NCBI GenBank assembly: GCA_963846475.1
Contig: CAWJVZ010000004.1
Location: forward strand, 1,426,001-1,490,000
Source: DASWJZ01 sp963846475
Lineage (GTDB): Bacteria; Pseudomonadota; Alphaproteobacteria; Rhizobiales; Afifellaceae
Reading direction: 5' to 3'
Length of the DNA stretch: 64,000 bases
Position 1 is the first letter of the stretch. Each line of letters begins with the position of its first letter. Under the pieces are notes generated by a model, which worked only from the letters and a program-made list of their open reading frames with translations, was not told the DNA's origin and made no database searches. Below, piece by piece: positions 8,604 to 16,192 of this stretch. The translations under genes and the position numbers were made by a program.

Positions 8604-8701
8604 CGCCGGCCGCAATTGAGCAGCAGGCGTCGCGAACGGCCGCCCTCGGTCCCGTAGAATCGCCTAAACGGCTTCCCGCGGCAAACGTCGTTGGAGATGC
8701 C

Positions 8702-9031
8702 ATGATCTACGCCTATCTGCTCGTCGCCATAGCGCTCGAGGTCATCGCCACGTCGGCGCTGAAGGCGACGGAAGGCTTCACCCGCTTGCTGCCGTCGCTG
8801 GTGACGCTGGTCGGCTACGGCATCTCTTTCTACTTCCTGTCGCTCACGCTGCGGACGATCCCAGTCGGGATCGTCTACGCCGTCTGGTCGGGGGCAGGAG
8901 TCGTGCTCATCGCGGCGATCGGCTGGGTCTACTACCGCCAGAGCCTGGATGCGGCAGCGCTGATCGGATTGGGCCTGATCGTCGCGGGCGTAGTCGTGGT
9001 GAACCTCTTCTCCAAGACCATCGCGCATTGA
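8702..9031 (+). CDS. Small multidrug resistance (SMR/EmrE-type) exporter
   Basis: 109-residue membrane protein with four transmembrane helices. It is a proton-coupled dual-topology exporter of quaternary cations or related compounds in this family. The conserved membrane glutamate is in helix 1 (AIALEVIATSALK, E13). The WSGAG motif in helix 3 (about 62-66) and the YRQSLD loop before helix 4 are typical of EmrE/QacE-like members. Start ATG 8702. It is probably co-oriented with, rather than dependent on, the VOC gene 18 bases downstream. No guanidine riboswitch was seen upstream. Which compounds it exports cannot be told from sequence. Confidence 0.9.
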   Translation: MIYAYLLVAIALEVIATSALKATEGFTRLLPSLVTLVGYGISFYFLSLTLRTIPVGIVYAVWSGAGVVLIAAIGWVYYRQSLDAAALIGLGLIVAGVVVVNLFSKTIAH

Positions 9032-9049
9032 AAGCCGGAGCGGCGATCC

Positions 9050-9502
9050 ATGCCCGATCTCCTGGTCAACATCGATGTGGACGATCTGGAGAAGGCGATC
9101 GCGTTCTACTCGGAAGCTTTCGGGCTGACGCTCGGCCGCCGCTTCGGCTCCGGCGGCATAGAGCTCCTCGGCTCGTCCGCGCCGATTTATCTCCTCGCCA
9201 AGCCGGCCGGCAGCCTCGCTTCGCCTGCGACGGAGCAGCGCCGCGATTATTTTCGGCACTGGACGCCGGTGCATCTCGATTTCGTCGTCGACGACATCGC
9301 CGCGGCCGTCGAGCGGGCGGTTTCAGCCGGGGCCAAGCTCGAAGCGCCGGTGAAGACCGCCGCCTGGTGCGAGCTCGCCCTCATGTCGGACCCGTTCGGC
9401 CACGGCTTTTGCGTCATAGAATTTCGCGGCCGCGGCTACGACGAGATCGCCGAGGACTGCTTATGCCTTCCACCTCTTAAAAAAGCGCACCTGAACCGAT
9501 GA
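9050..9502 (+). CDS. VOC family (glyoxalase/bleomycin-resistance fold) protein
   Basis: 150-residue member of the vicinal oxygen chelate superfamily. It has one pair of beta-alpha-beta-beta-beta modules: N-terminal NIDVDDLEKAIAFYSEAFGL and C-terminal HLDFVVDDIAAAVERAVSAGA, ending LMSDPFGHGFCVIEF. Candidate metal ligands are the histidine of VHLDF (about 77) and the glutamate of CVIEF. It lies 18 bases after the SMR gene in the same direction, so the two may be a small stress/resistance operon (inference). Superfamily membership alone does not define a reaction; glyoxalase-like and resistance proteins share this fold. Confidence 0.85.
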   Translation: MPDLLVNIDVDDLEKAIAFYSEAFGLTLGRRFGSGGIELLGSSAPIYLLAKPAGSLASPATEQRRDYFRHWTPVHLDFVVDDIAAAVERAVSAGAKLEAPVKTAAWCELALMSDPFGHGFCVIEFRGRGYDEIAEDCLCLPPLKKAHLNR

Positions 9503-9515
9503 AATCGTAACCAGC

Positions 9516-10013
9516 TTAGGCCGCCGCAGTTTTCCTTTGATCTGGCCTCCTCCGAGGCAACTGCCCTTTCATGGGTTCCATTGATGCATATCTACGCCAC
9601 TGAACAAGCTCTGAAGGAATTGAAAGCCTGGAAAGGACCCGGTCGATATACTTGTTGATCTCCGGCGGCCTCTGGACGCTGTACGGAAAGTAAACCGTCG
9701 CTGAGCCGCGATCATGCCCGCGGTACTTTTTAATCGCTACCGGCAGACTCGCTATCCTGAAAGCGACGGCCTCGTATTCATCCAGATCATCAGAGCCACG
9801 CACGATCGGAAGGCGCATTTTCTCGGCAATGTCGGAGAGTCGAATCCCAGATATAATTGCCTGGGGAATAAAGTCATATTTTATCAAGAGCGAGATCTCG
9901 CGCCTGTGGGCTCGCCTCCGAAGCTGTGCTTCCACCGCATCGCGTCGTCCGAATTTTTCGCTCCTCCGCTGACGGAGCTCGGAAAGCAGGTTAGGCTGGG
10001 GTTTCTGGGTCAC
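9516..10013 (-). CDS. Hypothetical protein, second gene of an AT-richer cassette
   Basis: 165-residue basic protein that I do not recognise. It starts with GTG at 10013, overlapping the stop of the upstream gene by GTGA, so the two are translationally coupled. The N-terminal third is very Arg-rich (LRQRRSEKFGRRDAVEAQLRR), followed by a helix SLLIKYDFIPQAIISGIRLSDIAEKM and a C-terminal segment with VYFPYSVQRPPEINKYIDRVLSRL. No signal peptide or membrane segment is seen. Base composition is clearly lower in GC than the neighbours, suggesting transfer. It converges on the VOC gene with 13 bases between them. Confidence 0.6.
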   Translation of the reverse strand: MTQKPQPNLLSELRQRRSEKFGRRDAVEAQLRRRAHRREISLLIKYDFIPQAIISGIRLSDIAEKMRLPIVRGSDDLDEYEAVAFRIASLPVAIKKYRGHDRGSATVYFPYSVQRPPEINKYIDRVLSRLSIPSELVQWRRYASMEPMKGQLPRRRPDQRKTAAA

Positions 10014-10342
10014 GGCTGCAGGTTTTCAATGGAGGCAGGGATTGCGGCGTGCTCGATACCACGTTCATCCGTGCGGCATTTAACACCCGGAGTGTGTGGA
10101 TAGTACCAACGAATCTCGTTGGGGGAGCTACTAAATGGGTCCGGACTGATATTGGTAGTGAATTGGATTCCGCGCTTTCCTTGGGGAAGCTGGTCCGGAT
10201 ATGCCTTCACGCAAGGAAAGGCGCCGTGCCGTGCTGGCCGTCCCCAAATCTCCCCCGAGGCAACTTGTTTCAATGCATCCGCCTTGGTTTGTGTTTTCGT
10301 TTCCACTCTATGGTATCTAGTAATTGGCGGTCTTAGCGCCAT
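10010..10342 (-). CDS. Hypothetical protein, first gene of an AT-richer cassette
   Basis: 110-residue protein without recognisable domains, starting at ATG 10342 behind a strong GGGAGGTGGGG. The frame is open to 10519, but that would read through the SRP RNA gene on the opposite strand. Polar N-terminus (ITRYHRVETKTQTKADALKQ), a central GRPARHGAFPCVKAYPDQLP and a tryptophan/tyrosine-rich NEIRWYYPHTPGVKC stretch. The composition is compact and globular with no export signal. It is coupled to the gene at 9516-10013. The pair sits directly upstream of the SRP RNA promoter, facing away. Confidence 0.55.
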   Translation of the reverse strand: MALRPPITRYHRVETKTQTKADALKQVASGEIWGRPARHGAFPCVKAYPDQLPQGKRGIQFTTNISPDPFSSSPNEIRWYYPHTPGVKCRTDERGIEHAAIPASIENLQP

Positions 10343-10459
10343 CCCCACCTCCCGATCGAGAGCGGGAATGTGCGCGGCGGAGTTGTAGGGTGTCAACTCT
10401 GAACCGGCCGAAAGGTTGACGTAGGGGTGGTGCGTTCGCCTCCCGCAGCAAAGAGCGGC

Positions 10460-10488
10460 TTGAAACCCCTTCCATTCACGGCGATATA
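10460..10488 (+). promoter_or_regulatory. Promoter of the SRP RNA gene
   Basis: TTGAAA at 10460-10465 and GATATA at 10483-10488 are separated by 17 bases. The predicted start, seven bases after the -10 element, is 10495, exactly where the paired 5' end of the SRP RNA begins. This agreement supports both calls. Confidence 0.7.
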
Positions 10489-10494
10489 GGACAT

Positions 10495-10591
10495 GGGAGG
10501 TTGGCGGCGGACGTGCCACTCGCCAACCGGGTCAGGTCCGGAAGGAAGCAGCCCCAACGAGATTCGGCATGGGTTGCTCGTCCAGCCTCCC
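10495..10591 (+). ncRNA. ffs: Signal recognition particle RNA (small bacterial 4.5S type)
   Basis: RNA core of the signal recognition particle, which with Ffh targets nascent membrane proteins to FtsY and SecYEG. The 5' GGGAGGTTGG pairs with the 3' CCAGCCTCCC, giving a single long hairpin of about 97 bases. The apical domain contains the universal GGTCAGGTCCGGAAGGAAGC (Ffh-binding symmetric loop and GGAA tetraloop) at 10530-10549. It lies 71 bases upstream of dnaX on the same strand, the arrangement seen in many Alphaproteobacteria. Confidence 0.95.
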
Positions 10592-10662
10592 GCTTCGTCC
10601 TCCGCCTTGCTAACATCCGGCTGAGCGCCCGGCGGATTGCCGGCGCCCCGGCGCGGAACGCC

Positions 10663-12399
10663 ATGACCGACACCCATCCGGGCGCCTACCAGGTGCTCGC
10701 CCGCAAATACCGCCCGGCGCGCTTCGACGACCTCATCGGCCAGGAGCCGATGGTGCGCACCCTCAGGAACGCCTTTGCGGCAGGGCGCATCCCGCATGCC
10801 TGGATGCTCACCGGCGTGCGCGGCGTCGGCAAGACGACCACCGCGCGCATCCTCGCCCGCGGCCTCAATTTCCAGACGGAGGACGGCAGCGGCGGCCCCA
10901 CCGTCGACCTCGACGGCGAGGGCGTGCACTGCCGCGCCATCATGGAAGGCCGCCACCCCGACGTGCTGGAGATGGACGCCGCCTCGCACACCGGCATCGA
11001 CGACATCCGCGACATCATCGATTCGGCGCGCTACTCGCCGGTCTCGGCCCGCCACAAGGTCTACATCATCGACGAGGTGCATATGCTGTCGAAGGCCGCC
11101 TTCAACGGCCTTCTGAAGACGCTCGAGGAGCCGCCGGCGCATGTGAAGTTCGTCTTCGCCACCACGGAAATCCGCCGCGTTCCGGTAACCGTGCTGTCGC
11201 GCTGCCAGCGTTTTGACCTCCGCCGCGTCGAGGCGGCGACGCTGATCGACCATCTGGCCGGCATCGCGGCGAAAGAGGGCGTGGAGGCGGAGGTGCAGGC
11301 GCTCCGGCAGATCGCCCGGGCCGCGGAGGGGTCGGTGCGCGACGCCCTCTCCATTCTCGATCAGGCGATCGCCCATGGCGCCGGCAAGGTGGAGGCCGCC
11401 ACCGTCCAGGCGATGCTCGGCCTCGCCGACCGCACCCGCACGGTCGACCTGTTCGAGCAGGTCATGCGCGGCGACATCGCCGCGGCGCTCGCCGAATTGC
11501 AGGCGCAGCACGAGACCGGCGCCGATCCGGCCGTCGTGCTGACCGACCTTGCCGAGTTCACCCATTACGTCACCCGCCTGAAACTCGCGCCGGAGGCGGC
11601 GAGCCACGCCGCCGTCTCCGAGACCGAGCGGCTGCGCGGCGCGGCATTCGCCGAGGCGCTCTCCGTCCGCGTCCTGTCGCGCGCCTGGCAGTTCCTGGCG
11701 AAAGGCATCCAGGAGGTGGCGCAGGCGCCGCGGCCGCTTGCCGCGGCGGACATGGTGCTGGTGCGGCTCTGCCATGCGGCCGAACTGCCGACGCCCGACG
11801 AGGCCATTCGCCTCATCGCGGAGAATGCCGGCGGAGCACCCTCGGCGGCGGGCGCTCCGGCTGCGCGCGCCAATGCGCCGGGCGCGACCGCGCAGCCACC
11901 GCGCGGCGGCGCCGCGCACGCAGTCCAGCGGCAGCCGCAGACGCAGCCCTTGACGCAGGACGCGCCCCAGCTCCGCCGCTTCGAGGACGTCATCGCCCGC
12001 GCCCGCGGCGAGCGCGACGTCGTCCTTGCCAATGCGCTGGAGCGCTGGGTGCGGCCGGTGCGCTTCGAGCCGGGGCAGATCGAAATTTCCTTGATGCCGG
12101 AGGCAGATGCCGGCCTGCCGCAGCGGCTCCAGCAGGTGCTGCAGCAATGGACCGGCCGCCGCTGGGTCGTGGTGATCAGCAAGGACGCCGTGACGACGGA
12201 GACGGCGCGCGAGGCGCGCGAGCGAAGCCGCGCGGCGCTGCTGGAGGAGGTCCGCGCCGACCCGCTGGTGAAGCAGCTCCTCGACCGTTTCCCCGGCGCC
12301 GAAATCGTCAGCGTGCGCGAGCGCCCGCCCGAGCCGCCGCCGGCGATGATCGACAACGCCGCGGACGCGATGCCCGACACCCCTACCGACGAGGATTGA
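10663..12399 (+). CDS. dnaX: DNA polymerase III subunit gamma/tau
   Basis: Clamp-loader ATPase subunit that links the replicase cores. 578 residues from the ATG at 10663; an in-frame upstream extension would run through the SRP RNA. Domain I has the Walker A GVRGVGKTT (about 46-54), the Walker B segment YIIDEVHMLS and the SRC sensor (LSRCQRFDL). As in other Alphaproteobacteria, the four-cysteine zinc motif is reduced: only one cysteine (HCRAIMEGRH) remains. Domain III is followed by a low-complexity Pro/Ala linker (about 395-430) and the polymerase-binding tau C-terminus. No slippery heptamer for a gamma form was noted. It is followed 4 bases later by ybaB. Confidence 0.96.
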   Translation: MTDTHPGAYQVLARKYRPARFDDLIGQEPMVRTLRNAFAAGRIPHAWMLTGVRGVGKTTTARILARGLNFQTEDGSGGPTVDLDGEGVHCRAIMEGRHPDVLEMDAASHTGIDDIRDIIDSARYSPVSARHKVYIIDEVHMLSKAAFNGLLKTLEEPPAHVKFVFATTEIRRVPVTVLSRCQRFDLRRVEAATLIDHLAGIAAKEGVEAEVQALRQIARAAEGSVRDALSILDQAIAHGAGKVEAATVQAMLGLADRTRTVDLFEQVMRGDIAAALAELQAQHETGADPAVVLTDLAEFTHYVTRLKLAPEAASHAAVSETERLRGAAFAEALSVRVLSRAWQFLAKGIQEVAQAPRPLAAADMVLVRLCHAAELPTPDEAIRLIAENAGGAPSAAGAPAARANAPGATAQPPRGGAAHAVQRQPQTQPLTQDAPQLRRFEDVIARARGERDVVLANALERWVRPVRFEPGQIEISLMPEADAGLPQRLQQVLQQWTGRRWVVVISKDAVTTETAREARERSRAALLEEVRADPLVKQLLDRFPGAEIVSVRERPPEPPPAMIDNAADAMPDTPTDED

Positions 12400-12403
12400 G
12401 CCG

Positions 12404-12727
12404 ATGAAAGACCTGATGGGCATGATGAAGCAGGCCAAGGAGCTGCAGGAGAAGATGCAGAACATGCAGGCGGAGATCGCCGCGCTGGAGGCGACGGGCG
12501 CGTCCGGGGCCGGCCTCGTCACGGTGACCGTCGACGGCAAGGGCGGCCTGAAGAGCGTGAAGATCGATCCGGCGCTCGCCAAGCCGGAGGAGCTGGAGAT
12601 CCTGGAGGACCTCATCGTCGCCGCTGCCCGCGACGCGCGCGGCAAGGTGGAGGCGCAGGCGGAAGCCAAGATGAAGGAGCTGACCGCCGGCCTTTCGCTG
12701 CCCGCCGGGCTCAATCTGCCGTTCTGA
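12404..12727 (+). CDS. ybaB: YbaB/EbfC family nucleoid-associated protein
   Basis: 107-residue DNA-binding protein that forms a tweezer-shaped dimer. It starts MKDLMGMMKQAKELQEKMQN, the typical amphipathic N-terminal helix, followed by VTVTVDGKGGLKSVKIDPAL beta strands and a C-terminal helix ending GLSLPAGLNLPF, a hallmark of the family. It sits four bases after dnaX and eight bases before recR. The conserved dnaX-ybaB-recR order indicates one operon for replication and repair functions. Confidence 0.95.
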   Translation: MKDLMGMMKQAKELQEKMQNMQAEIAALEATGASGAGLVTVTVDGKGGLKSVKIDPALAKPEELEILEDLIVAAARDARGKVEAQAEAKMKELTAGLSLPAGLNLPF

Positions 12728-12735
12728 GTTTTGGC

Positions 12736-13342
12736 ATGGCGCAGCCGATCGTCGGGCCGGAGATCGAGCGGCTGATCCAACTCCTGGCGCGCCTGCCGGG
12801 GCTCGGGCCGCGCTCGGCGCGGCGGGCGGCGCTGCACCTGATGAAGAAGCGCGAAGCGCTGCTGGAGCCGCTGGCGCGCGCGGCGGCCGAGGCCGCCGCG
12901 ACCGTCTCCGTCTGCTCCGTCTGCGGCAACGTCGACACGCGCGAGCCCTGCTCCGTCTGCCGCAACCCGGAGCGCGATTCCGCCATCCTGGTGGTCGTCG
13001 AGGACGTCGGCGACCTGTGGGCGCTGGAGCGGGCCTCGGCGACGCGCGGCCGCTACCACGTGCTCGGCGGCGACGCTGTCGCCGCTCGACGGCATCGGCC
13101 CCGACGACCTCAACCTCGCCTCGCTCGGGGCCCGCGTGCGCGCCGGCGAGGTCGGCGAGGTCATCCTCGCCATGAACGCGACGGTGGAGGGGCAGACCAC
13201 CGCCCACTACATCACCGATCAGCTCGCCGGCTCCGGCGTGAAGGTGACGCGGCTCGCGCACGGCGTCCCCGTCGGCGGCGAGCTCGACTATCTCGACGAC
13301 GGCACGCTGTCTGCTGCAATGCGCAGCCGCACCCCGTTCTGA
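12736..13342 (+). CDS. recR: Recombination mediator RecR (one frameshift)
   Basis: Acts with RecO/RecF in loading RecA at gaps. The N-terminal helix-hairpin-helix (LLARLPGLGPRSARRAALHL), the four-cysteine zinc finger (CSVCGNVDTREPCSVC) and the Toprim start (ILVVVEDVGDLWALER) are in one frame up to about 13070. The C-terminal part (VRAGEVGEVILAMNATVEGQ to AMRSRTPF) is in another. Between GGCGGC and ACGCTG near 13070 there is one G too many; without it the protein reads GGTLSPLDGIGPDDLNLASLG, the conserved Toprim sequence. Corrected length is about 201 residues, normal for RecR. A sequence error is more likely than a null mutation. Confidence 0.88.
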
Positions 13343-13396
13343 GCGGACAGGAGCCGCAGCTTCAGTTTGGATCAATCGGGTATCGAGGAGCCAGAG

Positions 13397-14050
13397 ATGC
13401 CGCTGTCGGAGAATGCTTCCATCACATTGTTCCACGCCGTGCGCTCGCGGTCTTTCCGGGCGCTGTGGTTCCTGGAAGAAGTCGGCGAGCCCTACCGGAT
13501 CGAGCCGATCGACCTCGACAAGGGCGAGCACAAGAGCGAGCGGCTCACCCGCCACAATCCGATGGGCAAGGTGCCCGTCGTGCTCGACGGCGACGTCGCA
13601 ATTGCGGAGAGCGGCGCCATTTTCATCTACCTCTCCGACAAATACGCGCCGGGACGGCTTGCCCCGCGTCCGGACGACGAGCAGCAGCGCGCCGATTTTT
13701 TGCGCTGGATGTTTTTTGCCGCCGGCGTGATGGAGCCGGCCTTCGGCGAGAAATTCTTCAAGTGGGAGCTCAATCCGCGGCAGGTCGCCTGGGGCAGTTT
13801 CGCCAGCATGCTGGAGACGCTTGAAGCCGGCCTGCGGGGCCGGGAATGGCTGCTCGGCGACCGGTTCACCGCCGCCGACGTGTTCGTCGGCTCCAACGTC
13901 CATTACGGTGTGCTGTTCGGCATCCTGCCGAAGGAAGGCGTCATCGCCGAATACCTCGCGCGCTGCGCCGCGCGCCCGGCACTGAAGCGCGCCCTGGCGT
14001 TGGAGGAAGGATGGATTGCCGAGAAGGAGAAGGCGAAGGCTGCGGTTTGA
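13397..14050 (+). CDS. Glutathione S-transferase family protein
   Basis: 217-residue cytoplasmic protein with the two-domain GST fold. The thioredoxin-like N-terminal domain begins ITLFHAVRSRSFRALWFLEE and carries the GSH-binding signature MGKVPVVLDGDVAIAESGAI (about 53-72). The helical C-terminal domain includes WLLGDRFTAADVFVGS, the conserved N-capping box and hydrophobic staple region. ATG 13397 follows GAGGAG; a TTG start 30 bases upstream is possible. It is 54 bases downstream of recR and probably transcribed with it or alone. The substrate is not predictable. Confidence 0.88.
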   Translation: MPLSENASITLFHAVRSRSFRALWFLEEVGEPYRIEPIDLDKGEHKSERLTRHNPMGKVPVVLDGDVAIAESGAIFIYLSDKYAPGRLAPRPDDEQQRADFLRWMFFAAGVMEPAFGEKFFKWELNPRQVAWGSFASMLETLEAGLRGREWLLGDRFTAADVFVGSNVHYGVLFGILPKEGVIAEYLARCAARPALKRALALEEGWIAEKEKAKAAV

Positions 14051-14065
14051 GCTGCTGCATCGCCG

Positions 14066-14256
14066 AGGCGCCCCTTCTCCCGGGGGGAGAAGGTGGCTGC
14101 GGAGCAGCCGGATGAGGGCGTGCGGCGATTGGTGGTTAGCGGACTTTTCGCGCGCGCCGTACGCCCTCACCCGTCGCCTTCGGCAACACCCTCTCCTACG
14201 AAGCGGGGTGTTCCCCGCTTCGGCACTTTTGATGGCGAAGTCGGGAACACCCGATT
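14066..14256. repeat. REP-like intergenic palindromes
   Basis: CCTTCTCCCGGGGGGAGAAGG (about 14078-14098) is a near-perfect palindrome. It is followed by GGATGAGGGCG, complementary to CGCCCTCACCC at 14163-14173, and CCCTCTCCTACG. This is the same class of element as the one split by the IS near 5.7 kb, here intact. The remaining gene-free sequence to rpsU at 14892 holds the structured RNA candidate below and the rpsU promoter. I saw no coding gene in 14051-14891. Confidence 0.5.
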
Positions 14257-14509
14257 TCGCGTGGGAGAGGGTTCTCGCGCTCGCGCGTCGTCGTCCCGCG
14301 GCCCTGCGGCCCGAGGTTATCAAAGAGCTTTTTTGGCCTCCTCGTTGCGAGGAGGGAGCGGAGCGCCTGAACAACGCCTCGCAAATTAAATATGGCGCCT
14401 CCAGGCGCCCCGCGCGGCGTTATACGTTCCCCAACTCGCCCTATCGTCTTCCCGTCCTGCCCCGTGCTTGCGCCCGAAGCAGAAGCTCTAGCCGTGCAAC
14501 AGCCGGCAC

Positions 14510-14643
14510 CGGGATTGCTGCCGAGGGGGGCCCTTCTGAGGAACGCCGTCCCGGCTCCTGACCGAGGCTCCGTGGCGGCGCCGCCCACTGCTCCCGAAAA
14601 GCTCCGGTCCTAGGCATCCCGGTCCCTCGTCGAGCAGCGGTAT
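14510..14643 (-). ncRNA. Rod-shaped structured RNA with its own promoter; 6S RNA candidate
   Basis: On the minus strand a promoter CTAGAC (14673-14678), 17 bases, CTAGCT (14650-14655) predicts a start near 14643. The following 130 bases fold as a rod. GCTGCTCGACGAGGG pairs with CCCTCGGCAGCA (about 14512-14527). Inside that, GGGATGCC pairs with GGCGTTCC over eight consecutive positions, then ACCGGAG pairs with CTCGGT, and a GC-rich apical hairpin caps it. The long, interrupted hairpin with a wide internal loop resembles 6S RNA, the RNA-polymerase-binding regulator. The identity is inferred from shape and size, not from sequence I can verify. No open frame with coding character lies here. Confidence 0.4.
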
Positions 14644-14719
14644 TTCGCGAGCTAGCATACCTGAAACGGCTTGTCTAGGAAAAAAGTCACACAACGCAGA
14701 ATTTCCGATGAGCAAGATG

Positions 14720-14748
14720 TTGAAAGGGCGCGCCTGGTTGCCTAGATG
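14720..14748 (+). promoter_or_regulatory. Probable rpsU promoter
   Basis: TTGAAA at 14720-14725 and TAGATG at 14743-14748, with a 17-base spacer, point towards rpsU. This would leave a leader of roughly 135 bases. It diverges from the promoter of the structured RNA candidate only about 50 bases away. Confidence 0.4.
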
Positions 14749-14891
14749 CCGGCGACGCCGGCAGGAATCTGTGGCGGCTCGTCGGAAATTCGTGCTAGGA
14801 TGGCCGTTCTCACGCGAGATGGTCATCCGGACGGTCTCACCGCAGGACGGAACGCGCCCGGACGCGCCGCCCTCACAGGATAGGATATCGC

Positions 14892-15143
14892 TTGCAAGTC
14901 ATCGTTCGCGACAACAACGTCGATCAGGCCCTGAAAGCCCTCAAGAAGAAGATGCAGCGCGAAGGCATCTTTCGCGAGATGAAGCGCCGCACCGCCTACG
15001 AAAAACCGTCCGAGCGGCGGGTCCGCGAAAAGGCGGAAGGCATCCGCCGCGCCAGAAAACAGGCGCGCAAGCAGGCGCAGCGCGAAGGGCTGCTGCCAGC
15101 CCCGAAGAAGCGCATCATCGCCGGCCCCGGCGGCCGCCGGTAG
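14892..15143 (+). CDS. rpsU: 30S ribosomal protein S21 (bS21)
   Basis: 83-residue small-subunit protein near the anti-Shine-Dalgarno end of 16S rRNA. It starts with TTG at 14892 (MQVIVRDNNVDQALKALKKK), matching bS21 from the first residue. The centre FREMKRRTAYEKPSERRVRE is conserved, and the C-terminal lysine/arginine-rich extension ending IAGPGGRR is typical of Alphaproteobacteria, whose S21 is longer than the 71-residue E. coli form. Single-gene unit. Confidence 0.94.
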   Translation: MQVIVRDNNVDQALKALKKKMQREGIFREMKRRTAYEKPSERRVREKAEGIRRARKQARKQAQREGLLPAPKKRIIAGPGGRR

Positions 15144-15212
15144 GTCCGCAGCGCCGGCTCTAAATTTCGGCGCGCCGGCTGCTCGCCCGGCCGATATTCT
15201 TCAACATCGAAG

Positions 15213-15413
15213 TCAGCGTGGCGGCGGCATCGCCAGGCTGCGGAACGCTTCGCGGCCCTTGTCGGTGACCAGGAGATCCTCGTCGCTGGCCGTCGCGTAG
15301 CCGCCGGCGATCAGCTCGCCGGCGATCACGTCGTTGAAATTCCTGAGCTGGCCTTTTCGCACCAGCCGCTTTAGCATCTGGAATGCATCGCGCGTGCCGC
15401 TGAAGACGTCCAT
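15213..15413 (-). CDS. Small hypothetical protein
   Basis: 66-residue protein, not recognised. It begins MDVFSGTRDAFQMLKRLVRKGQ and ends SLAMPPPR. The predicted pattern is two to three helices plus DEDLLVTDKGREAF, a layout like a small winged-helix domain (a beta-wing following helices), so a DNA-binding role is conceivable but not shown. It lies in the same direction as the small genes at 15459, 15776, 16193 and the cold-shock gene at 16461. The gap to the next upstream gene is 45 bases. Confidence 0.45.
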   Translation of the reverse strand: MDVFSGTRDAFQMLKRLVRKGQLRNFNDVIAGELIAGGYATASDEDLLVTDKGREAFRSLAMPPPR

Positions 15414-15458
15414 CGAGTGCTCCGTATCGATGTTGGTGTGCTTGACGGGTTGGTCGGG

Positions 15459-15698
15459 CTAGCGCTTCGGCCTGAAATCGCTGCCCTGCAGGCTCTGCTC
15501 GCCGAGCGGCCTGATAAGGGTGATCTGCCGGGTCGCCACGATGATCTCGCGGGCCGGCGTCGACGAGCCGCCCTTGACCTCGCTCAAGAGGACAAAGTCG
15601 TTGCCTGCGAACTCCTTCAATATGTCCTGCATGACCGGTGCGGCATGATCGACGAGTATCCTTTCGCCGCCGGATAGCGTCATTTCAAAGCGTGCCAT
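15459..15698 (-). CDS. Small hypothetical protein
   Basis: 79-residue protein of unknown function starting MARFEMTLSGGERILVDHAA. It alternates short beta strands (FVLLSEVKGGS, REIIVATRQITLIRPL) with one helix (VMQDILKEFAG), suggesting a compact alpha/beta domain. No signal peptide, cysteines or membrane helix. ATG 15698 lies shortly downstream of the gene at 15776-16132. Short genes with a GG-ER-IxVD start of this kind occur in Hyphomicrobiales genomes as hypotheticals (general impression, not checked). Confidence 0.5.
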   Translation of the reverse strand: MARFEMTLSGGERILVDHAAPVMQDILKEFAGNDFVLLSEVKGGSSTPAREIIVATRQITLIRPLGEQSLQGSDFRPKR

Positions 15699-15775
15699 TT
15701 CGTCCCTCGCGATTTGCCGTTCCGACGCAATGCTTCCGCCGCTCGCCTGGCAGCTCGCCGCACTCCGCCGGACGC

Positions 15776-16132
15776 CTACTCGGGCGAGCCGGACGGTCCG
15801 TCACCCGGGTTCCCCGCGGGACGGGCATGGTCCTGGCCGGCTTCCGCCAGAAGCCGCTCGAAATCCTGGATGAGATTCTCCGTCAGCTGCCTGCGCCGCG
15901 GATCCGCCCCTTCGGAAGTGGCGCCGAACAGCGTCAGCAGGTAGCGGGCCTTTTCCACCGCATCGAACCAGTTCGCGGCAGGCGCCGAGACGAGGAATTT
16001 CTCCAGCTCGTCCTGGCGGGCCTGCAGGTTGGCGCGGTCGGCGGCGACCCCGGCGACCAGCCGGCGCAGCTCGGTGGCTTTCTGAGCCATCATGCCGCGG
16101 TGCTCATCGAGCTCTATGGTGCGGTCGGTCAA
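15776..16132 (-). CDS. Hypothetical helical protein
   Basis: 118-residue, mostly helical, charged protein, not recognised. Residues 15-50 (MAQKATELRRLVAGVAADRANLQARQDELEKFL) have coiled-coil character. A second helical half follows: NWFDAVEKARYLLTLFGATSEG, then RRRQLTENLIQDFERLLAEAG. The C-terminal 16 residues are Pro/Gly-rich and probably disordered. No export signal. It lies 60 bases downstream of the 16193-16393 gene in the same direction. It might bind a partner through the coiled coil, but nothing in the context names one. Confidence 0.5.
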   Translation of the reverse strand: MTDRTIELDEHRGMMAQKATELRRLVAGVAADRANLQARQDELEKFLVSAPAANWFDAVEKARYLLTLFGATSEGADPRRRQLTENLIQDFERLLAEAGQDHARPAGNPGDGPSGSPE

Positions 16133-16192
16133 TGGCGTCGTGCTCCGGCCCGCTGCATGCGCCCGCCCCTGGAGACGAACGCCGCAAAATCG

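Noticed and set aside
9833..9860. tRNA-like GAGTCGAATCCC
   Set aside because: Only the T-arm-like string is present; no acceptor stem or anticodon arm, and it lies in a coding frame. No tRNA gene was seen in the window.
10393..13200. 935-codon open frame antisense to dnaX, ybaB and recR
   Set aside because: It crosses the SRP RNA and three certain genes, has Arg/His-rich shadow composition and no recognisable domain.
14380..14700. Two-piece tmRNA (ssrA) as an explanation of the structured RNA
   Set aside because: No tag-coding frame resembling the alphaproteobacterial AANDN...AA tag and no tRNA-like acceptor end on either strand.
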